From: Paralvinella palmiformis
Lineage: Eukaryota; Annelida; Polychaeta; Terebellida; Alvinellidae
Assembly: GCA_025642065.1 (NCBI GenBank)
Contig: JAODUP010000472.1
Location: 22,501 to 86,500 of the forward strand
Direction of reading: 5' to 3'
DNA: 64,000 nucleotides
Made by a program: the position numbers and the translations under genes. This document shows, piece by piece, positions 60,420-64,000 of the stretch; position 1 is the first letter of the stretch; every line of letters begins with the position of its first letter. Under the pieces are notes generated by a model. The model saw nothing but the letters and a program-made list of their open reading frames with translations, had not been told where the DNA came from and did not search any database.

Positions 60420-62862
60420 ATATATACAATTTTTTTTTAATCTTGAGAAAGTTTAAATTGATCAGGTAACATATTCCATGGGTTCAAAGAAGCTCATACT
60501 TGGAATGATTCCTTATTGTATATATTTATATATGTCTAGAAAGTGCCGAAACCAAGATTGTATTAAACTTAATATTACCATGTACCTTTAATGTATTCTG
60601 ATAATCTTGTTGAAATGAGCTGGAAATCCTGGCTTTACTGGTATTAGGATTGCCATTAGGACCAGTGAACGGTGTACACATTTTTAGGGGCAGTCCAATG
60701 GCCCAGTGGTTATATCGTTATGCTGCAAATCTCCAGATTGTGGGTTCAGATCTGGCTGAGATGTGAGATGTTTCTCTGCACAGCCTCCCCTCAGTCGTAC
60801 AAGTACGTCCAAAGTGTGACCAGTGCCAAAGCCAAGAGACACAAGTCAACCTTTTCTTTTATGGATGGTTTTCTTTTACAGCCAGTTTACATGGATATTG
60901 AAAATTACAACTAAGTGCCATGCTTTCACAGGGTACCCGCACCGCAGCACAGGGAAAACGGGGAAAACGACTTGAAATCTTTTCCTGCAGGGAAAACTAA
61001 GGGAATTTAAAAATTTTGAAAAATACAGGGAAAACACGGGCAATTTAAAAAAAATTAAAAATACAGGGAAAACATTATGGCCTCATTCCTAATTTATAGC
61101 ATATGGGGTGGATGGAAGCCACATTACTGAACAAAAATGTTCATTTAACATGCAACTGTTGCATGCAATACACAGGGAAATTTCTTAAATAAGACAGGTA
61201 AAATACAGAGAATTTGATTTTTAAAATCCTGTGGGTGCCTTGGGTTGAGCTATGATGGCACAGTTATTTAGAGCGCGGAACTCATAACCATATGTTCGCA
61301 GGTTCGAGACTCCTGGAGCTGCAATGCTGTCATATGGTGACTGGTTCGCTCAGCCAGAAATGAGTTTTTGTTTATTGCATCTACATGGAGATAAAGTAAT
61401 TTAAAATGGAAAAGTAAAAAAAGTTTTCATTATCACACTTCATTATCATTCTTGTTTACTTTTTTCATCATGTATGTAACCAGTACACAGCTCACTCCAC
61501 ATCATTCAGCAAGTTGACAATATCCTTTATCATCACCGTTATTCAACAGATATAGTTTCTGTTCGAGTTGAAGCTTGAGTCATATTCTATTCACCATTTT
61601 TACAGATTCCGCAATTGGATGATCTTTTTTGTTTCACTGACACTCAAATTAGGGTTTATGAATGCAAATTTCCACCAACCGTTCAGCATGTTATCTTCTC
61701 GAAAGGGTCCATGGAAGGTATTGTCTAGAACTGTCAGTTTATTTATTTATTTAAACACGAATAATTTATTTGATCATAAACCCGCTGATAATCGTATCAA
61801 TATGGTAATAAGTAGGGCATACCTAATTAACTCTGTGTGTCAGTCATTGACAATGGCTACAGCTGTTTTTGAAGCTTATGTTAATTTTGATAATATTTGC
61901 GATCATTGATTATAATATGTGGGCATTAATATTATTTATTTCACTCATAAAGATGCGCTTATAATAAATGGTGGAGCCTAAAAATAAAAGAATTTCATGT
62001 TAGGGAGACCTGTTTAGATACAAATACTTTCCGTGATGTGGGGAAGATTTTAGCCCCAGTGGACAAATGTTAACTATAAAGTTAAGCTGGTATTGTGAAC
62101 CCAGAATAGCTGATGATATATTGGTAATATGTGTATTTATTACTTAACTCTGCATATATTTATCTAAATGCATTGGCTATACTGTGCTTATCCCTACCAT
62201 TTCGCTAGAATTGACTTCAATACATATTGAAGTAATATTATGTTATTCATATTACATATTTAAAAACTATTATAATTTAGATTGAATAATGTTCTTGTTA
62301 GCATTAACATTGGAGTGATTCTGTGTTAATGTTATTTCTATTACATACCAATACACACTTATAAGAATAATAAACTGCTATAGTGTCAGTATCTTCGAAA
62401 TGAATCGAGCTCAGCGGTGTACCTAGTACAGGGGTGGTGCGATCTCATAGTCAAATACTAGCAGGAACCACTCAAAGTTGTTGTACAGTTATAACTTTTA
62501 ATAGTATATAGTGACTTTGGACATAACTGCCTATACAGTCTTCACTTGATAAACAAACATTTCACATAATTGCTGTATAACTAATTCAGATGTGTTGAAA
62601 TATGTTTGGCCCACGTGAAGCAAGCTAGGTTTTTATGGGTTTTTCTTCTAATTTTGAATCGTTTTTAATTTGATCATTATCATTTGTGTTGTAACTGTAA
62701 TTGTAATGTCTGGTTACTTTCATAATTACACAGGAAGCCTCATTAGTAATTATATCATAGTATACCAATAAACACCAATATTATGACTGATCTGAGAGAG
62801 TGAGGTTCTGTGAATTTATCCTCGTTTCTTAATAGAGGAAGTTTCTGAGAGTTCGGTAAGTG

Positions 62863-62925
<63 letters not shown>

Positions 62926-63649
62926 TTATTCTGATTACATAAAATTAAACACCATACTGTCAAATATTCAAGCCAAATCTTTTAGATACATATGAGATAA
63001 TTTATTTAAATGAGGTATTAGTGTTTCAGTGTGTTTGTGTATATATAGAGTTTCTAAAGCCATTGCTTGTGATGGTATTTCCTTTGTGCACTGCACATAT
63101 TATAGTATTGATCTATGTCGTGACTGAGTGTGTTCATGATTACAATGTTATCACAATAAGCAAATAAAACCAGTATTATTAATATTAATATATTGATAAT
63201 AATCATTGGTTACCACAGTCCTGTTATGGTCTGAAATCAGCTGATGAACATGCTGTATTGTACAGGGCAGGAAAGTCCTTAGAATAACAGTTAATTCCAG
63301 ACTATAAACATCACATTGTGCATCTGTTTGGTTGTATTTATTTATTTATTCGTGCTTCATCTACTAACGCAGTGCAACGTTTATAACAGGAAGCAAACCA
63401 GCAATGCTTACATATAATTTAACAGCTAGCTTTTTATTTATAGATAGTATGCATGTTTAAACAGATTCTTACAAGATAAAAATATTAATGATTGGATTTG
63501 ATACATTACTGTAAATACGGTCTGCCTAAAATGATTGAGATAGAGGTGTCAGTTAGTTAAATGGGTCGTGTTTATTTATGAATGATGCCCAGTTTGTTGC
63601 TTTACTTTTATTCCAGGCTGCATCACGTCAGCAATATTCCAAGATGTGA
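45101..63649 (+). CDS. CARD9: CARD9-like (CARMA/BinCARD type) adaptor gene, 15 coding exons
   Basis: Coding exons: 45101-45533, 49226-49357, 52419-52552, 53150-53243, 53424-53543, 54377-54462, 54840-54923, 55352-55468, 58095-58223, 58403-58451, 58832-58868, 59139-59206, 59779-59829, 62836-62855 and 63617-63649. All junctions are GT-AG and phase-consistent, giving 1587 bases, 528 residues plus stop, close to vertebrate CARD9 (about 536). Layout: residues 2-94 are five tandem repeats; 95-179 a CARD; about 190-460 a coiled coil; 461-528 a short polar tail. CARD9/10/11/14 proteins relay signals from C-type lectin or antigen receptors to BCL10 and MALT1, acting in the cytoplasm. Partners here are inferred from family. 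There is no PDZ-SH3-GUK module, as in CARD9. The first coding exon may follow a non-coding one. Confidence 0.88.
45104..45382 (+). repeat. 57-bp in-frame tandem repeat, 5 units
   Basis: Five units (the first 60 bp, the rest 57 bp) encode EYxHQxDPxDxQIxD. Units alternate between a YQILD and a SQISD core, so the higher-order period is 114 bp (38 residues). The last unit runs into the CARD (NYQILDYETF). All copies keep the frame. Confidence 0.95.
46115..46243 (-). mobile_element. SINE family A, head-truncated copy
   Basis: Complement: (GAT)n, TGTTTTACGGCCACTTTGTG, CGACTTCCAACGGTAATGAA and CTTCAGATATGCC. The tRNA-like head is missing. Confidence 0.85.
47811..48026 (+). mobile_element. SINE family A copy
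   Basis: Head GACGCCTCCGTGGTCTAGAT, with a small duplication in the A-box region (TCTAGATCTAG), B box GAGTTCGAATCTCGG, body and an (ATC)n tail as in the consensus. Confidence 0.9.
48270..48435. mobile_element. CAGGGTTCCCA-ended short element
   Basis: Begins CAGGGTTCCCATGTG and ends TTGGCTGTGGGAACCAT, an imperfect inversion of its start. It shares TTCATTTTCCAGGTCCTGGA with 43140-43170. It is an internally deleted member of that family. Confidence 0.6.
49226..49357 (+). CDS. CARD9: CARD9-like exon 2: second half of CARD
   Basis: Acceptor ttacttttag, donor CCTAAAG|gtaggt. With the previous base it encodes GDLIDIVNRRGPRAFNALME then FIEYEYPDIFKTMMG. This matches CARD9's VLLDILxRxGxxGYxAFLESLExxYPxLYKKxxG, covering helices 4-6. 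The CARD is thus split by one intron after helix 3. Confidence 0.93.
49560..49800. mobile_element. Internal fragment of the CAGGGTTCCCAC element family
   Basis: AAGTGGGTGGATTAGACTGT, GACAAGGAGGCTGTACCAT and TCATACATTGATTAAATATG match the interior of 43116-43534. The ends are degraded. Confidence 0.5.
50430..50500. repeat. (GT)n and (AT)n microsatellites
   Basis: GT run at 50441-50465 followed by an AT run at 50469-50499, in intron 2 of the CARD9-like gene. Confidence 0.9.
50771..50942. repeat. 44-bp minisatellite, 4 units
   Basis: Unit begins ACAAGTAGTAGTAGAGGTAG and ends CACTTGTATTATAGTATT. Units start at 50771, 50815, 50859 and 50903 and are virtually identical. A half-unit-like GTAGTAGAGG stretch precedes them. 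It lies in intron 2 of the CARD9-like gene. Confidence 0.95.
50960..51066 (+). mobile_element. SINE family A, body-truncated copy
   Basis: AATGGTCTAACAGTAGTGAG, CAGATCACTACCACC, TGTTCGAATCTCAGCATGGG and CTGAAGGGTGTTTCATC, then the body is deleted before a short ATCATC-like end. Confidence 0.8.
51131..51186. repeat. (AT)n microsatellite
   Basis: About 27 AT units. Confidence 0.95.
51616..51930. mobile_element. Diverged CAGGGTTCCCAC-family copy
   Basis: GAAAAAGAGTACTGGTACAT, AGTCTTGATATCCCATGTCA and AAGTGGGCGAATCAGACAGC match 43240-43350 closely. The terminal inverted repeats are degraded. Confidence 0.6.
52080..52372 (-). mobile_element. Possible degraded SINE family B copy
   Basis: ATCTTTAATATTCCATTTTA, AATCCCATTTAACATGGAC and a tRNA-like remnant (GGTCCGAACCAGTCTC) run in the same order as family B on the - strand. 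Very diverged, hence low confidence. Confidence 0.3.
52419..52552 (+). CDS. CARD9: CARD9-like exon 3: CARD-coiled-coil linker
   Basis: Acceptor atttacag, donor TTAGAG|gttagt. It encodes VYVPAWKKSTRVSEIIASGI, then KAFDGSRLMRNQAQESVKEL. It enters with one base from exon 2 and leaves in phase 0. The second half is helical and begins the coiled coil. Confidence 0.82.
52813..52859. repeat. (GT)n microsatellite
   Basis: About 23 GT units, in intron 3 of the CARD9-like gene; an (AT)n tract ends five bases before the exon 4 acceptor. Confidence 0.95.
53150..53243 (+). CDS. CARD9: CARD9-like exon 4: coiled coil
   Basis: Acceptor atattcag, immediately after an (AT)n tract; donor AACA|gtgagt. It encodes EKIQDVENQLEMKREQILDL, then TQKVLELGTCN, with heptad-spaced hydrophobics. 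Phase 0 in, one base out. Confidence 0.88.
53424..53543 (+). CDS. CARD9: CARD9-like exon 5: coiled coil
   Basis: Acceptor cttatacag, donor GAAA|gtaagt. It encodes KELLKQLQHVKDERAEAVRK, then QELFRHERDKYCCEVHRQKE. Highly charged helix; one base in, one base out. Confidence 0.88.
54377..54462 (+). CDS. CARD9: CARD9-like exon 6: coiled coil
   Basis: Acceptor cactacag, donor CACCAG|gtagat. It encodes KLMKDLLQQMKNPCDSIIGV, then NTKSEAMHQ. It leaves in phase 0. Confidence 0.8.
54840..54923 (+). CDS. CARD9: CARD9-like exon 7: coiled coil
   Basis: Acceptor tttaatctag, donor GAACAG|gtaatt; 28 codons in phase 0. It encodes NKTHYPSEGNELKNLRINIC, then MLKKENEQ. Confidence 0.8.
55352..55468 (+). CDS. CARD9: CARD9-like exon 8: coiled coil
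   Basis: Acceptor tttgtgccag, donor GATCAA|gtaaga; 39 codons in phase 0. It encodes LIDDNTCLQDQLVKLGDEHD, then QLRNSIIDQMKRVTVERDQ. The ERDQ end recalls the MEEVAIERDQA region of CARD9's coiled coil. Confidence 0.88.
55490..55638. repeat. (TC)n, (GT)n and (AT)n microsatellite cluster
   Basis: TC run 55490-55519, GT run 55527-55565, AT run 55604-55638, all just after the exon 8 donor. Confidence 0.93.
56060..56325. mobile_element. Dispersed TTTAAATCA repeat, second copy
   Basis: TTTAAATCATGATTTAAATC, TGTTTCATTTGATTTT and AGTGTGTTAGGAAATGTTTG match 1150-1300. The right end GGCAACCCTGA gives a CAGGGTTGCC terminus on the other strand. Confidence 0.6.
56932..57012 (-). mobile_element. LINE 3' end fragment
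   Basis: On the - strand: ATGGTTCCTGCTAGTAAGAG, then TATTATTTTTATTATT. This matches the ends at 10850-10890 and 12612-12668. A weaker match (TAGCAGGAACCACTC on +) lies near 62458-62475. Confidence 0.75.
57510..57580 (-). mobile_element. SINE family A 3' fragment
   Basis: (GAT)n, GCTGTTTTACGGCCACTTTT, then CATGGTAGGCTAAATGGGCC. Only the tail-proximal third remains. Confidence 0.85.
58095..58223 (+). CDS. CARD9: CARD9-like exon 9: coiled coil
   Basis: Acceptor tttatgacag, donor ATACGT|gtaagt; 43 codons in phase 0. It encodes IHHQFENLKQKYENLQEQNN, then TLKTKLLTDESTIRIFKTEN. Clear leucine/isoleucine heptads. Confidence 0.9.
58403..58451 (+). CDS. CARD9: CARD9-like exon 10: end of coiled coil
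   Basis: Acceptor tcttgtgcag, donor GATACAG|gtatgt. It encodes KTRNTVKAKKQRENDT, basic. It leaves one base into a codon. Confidence 0.75.
58832..58868 (+). CDS. CARD9: CARD9-like exon 11: tail microexon
   Basis: Thirty-seven bases. Acceptor cttttctacag, donor AACAAG|gtacaa. It encodes DAISTSMNDIKT; phase fits both neighbours. Confidence 0.65.
58892..58936. repeat. (GT)n(AG)n microsatellite
   Basis: GT run followed by AG run, 23 bp after the exon 11 donor. Confidence 0.95.
59139..59206 (+). CDS. CARD9: CARD9-like exon 12: tail
   Basis: Acceptor ttcactgacag, donor ATCCTCA|gtgagc. It encodes SKCSRTDQDDPCHQAPKTSD, then TILS. If the donor is skipped the frame stops at TGA, 59233-59235, giving a shorter isoform. 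Confidence 0.65.
59779..59829 (+). CDS. CARD9: CARD9-like exon 13: tail
   Basis: Acceptor tttcttaacag, donor CTTAAAG|gtaagt. It encodes RKGSGGNSGKVRETRLK, basic and glycine-rich. Confidence 0.65.
60331..60415. repeat. (CA)n(GA)n microsatellite
   Basis: About 28 CA units followed by about 13 GA units. Confidence 0.95.
60687..60845 (+). mobile_element. tRNA-derived SINE-like sequence (family C)
   Basis: A box (ATGGCCCAGTGGTTATATCG) and a degenerate B box (GGGTTCAGATCTGG) at tRNA-like spacing, then CACAGCCTCCCCTCAGTCGT and GTGACCAGTGCCAAAG. Only one copy in the window, so repeat status is inferred. Confidence 0.45.
60931..61242. mobile_element. CAGGGTACCCGCA-ended short inverted-repeat element
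   Basis: Begins CAGGGTACCCGCACC. The right end TCCTGTGGGTGCCTTG is a near complement of it. Between are repeated ACAGGGAAAAC words in direct orientation. About 310 bp, non-coding, hAT-like ends; related in style to the CAGGGTT elements. Confidence 0.6.
61245..61335 (+). mobile_element. tRNA-Met-like pseudo-tRNA or SINE head
   Basis: TGATGGCACAGTTATTTAGA (A-box-like), an anticodon-loop-like CTCATAA and B box GCAGGTTCGAGACTCC. Stems do not pair well enough for a functional tRNA. It directly abuts the CAGGGTA element. Confidence 0.4.
62836..62855 (+). CDS. CARD9: CARD9-like exon 14: 20-base microexon
   Basis: Acceptor tttcttaatag, strong donor TTCG|gtaagt. It encodes EEVSESS when joined in phase. 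Very short, so support rests on splice sites and phase. Confidence 0.55.
62870..62920. repeat. (AT)n microsatellite
   Basis: About 25 AT units beginning 14 bp after the exon 14 donor. Confidence 0.95.
63617..63649 (+). CDS. CARD9: CARD9-like exon 15: terminal exon
   Basis: Acceptor tttattccag, then AASRQQYSKM and TGA at 63647-63649, in phase with exon 14. The remaining bases to 64000 are likely 3' UTR. No AATAAA is visible before the window ends. Confidence 0.55.
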   Translation, partial: AASRQQYSKM

Positions 63650-64000
63650 ATTCTGATCAGTTTTGCAGAGTTGGTCATACATAAATGGTGGACATATCTC
63701 CTATACGTCTATATGTATCAGATATGAAATGATAATGCCCATCTTTCTGTGTTATTTATATAGTATCTGTGTTTTTGCTGTTTTTGGTGTTTGTGAAGGT
63801 TTGAGTTAGCTGTTACACTAGTACCACTCACTCTCTGTGCTTTATATCTACCACACATGTATGCCTGTTTTTTTTGTTTGTTTCTGACACATCGTAAATA
63901 GTATTGTTAAAGTCGTCCAGGTGAAATTATGCATTGTGTTGTTATGTACTTAGAAAACGTGTTTGAGTTGATTCAATTGATTCAATGACCTGTTTTCATC

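Larger units (their letters stand above)
59830..62835. other. Intron 13 of the CARD9-like gene
   Basis: It contains a long (CA)n(GA)n tract, two tRNA-like SINE heads and a CAGGGTA-ended inverted-repeat element. An open frame at 61568-61909 has no recognisable similarity and no splice context. Confidence 0.55.

Noticed and set aside
61245..61335. Functional tRNA-Met gene
   Set aside because: A and B boxes are recognisable, but acceptor and D-arm pairing is poor and it sits beside mobile elements. A pseudo-tRNA or SINE head is likelier.
61568..61909. 113-codon plus-strand open frame in CARD9-like intron 13
   Set aside because: No recognisable domain, A+T-rich codons and no matching splice sites in the required phase.
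63617..64000. Continuation into PDZ/SH3/GUK exons as in CARD10/11/14
   Set aside because: The last exon stops at 63649 and no MAGUK-like coding is visible in the remaining 350 bp. Exons beyond the window cannot be excluded.

Overview
The window is A+T-rich eukaryotic nuclear DNA with long introns, GT-AG splice sites, many dinucleotide microsatellites, several tRNA-derived SINE families, LINE fragments and decayed DNA transposons. Gene content (a CDKL2-type kinase, a CARD9-type adaptor) and repeat types suggest an invertebrate, most likely a lophotrochozoan such as a mollusc. That assignment is inference; nothing in the sequence proves the species.

Two protein-coding genes are supported, both on the + strand. 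(1) Positions 3168-22135 hold the 3' part of a CDKL2-like (cyclin-dependent kinase-like) gene. The first visible exon encodes the end of the kinase domain, the next completes it, and four more encode a basic, low-complexity C-terminal tail. Upstream exons lie outside the window. Reading phase is conserved at every junction. (2) Positions 45101-63649 hold what looks like a complete CARD9/CARMA-type gene. Fifteen coding exons join in phase into about 528 residues: five 19-residue tandem repeats rich in His, Tyr and Asp, a CARD split by one intron, a long coiled coil spread over many small exons, and a short basic/serine-rich tail. There is no PDZ/SH3/guanylate-kinase portion. A TATA-like element lies about 400 bp upstream.

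Between the two genes (about 22.1-45.1 kb) I see no host gene, only layered mobile-element debris. It includes a 610-bp inverted-repeat element (25987-26595), a decayed LINE reverse transcriptase (about 27.2-27.8 kb) and an ISL2EU-type DNA transposon. The transposon has a broken SWIM/YqaJ-nuclease/PHD gene on + (29.0-31.0 kb) facing a broken THAP-DDE transposase gene on - (32.0-33.9 kb). Further on are a second THAP-like fragment (35.3-36.0 kb), a hAT-like transposase fragment (37.9-38.5 kb) and copies of two SINE families. A 33-bp minisatellite of 14 units lies at 42645-43112.

Introns of both genes carry further LINE 3' ends, SINEs, short CAGGGT-ended inverted-repeat elements (probable nonautonomous DNA transposons) and microsatellites. 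Most long open frames in these regions are translated simple repeats or antisense shadows and were not annotated.
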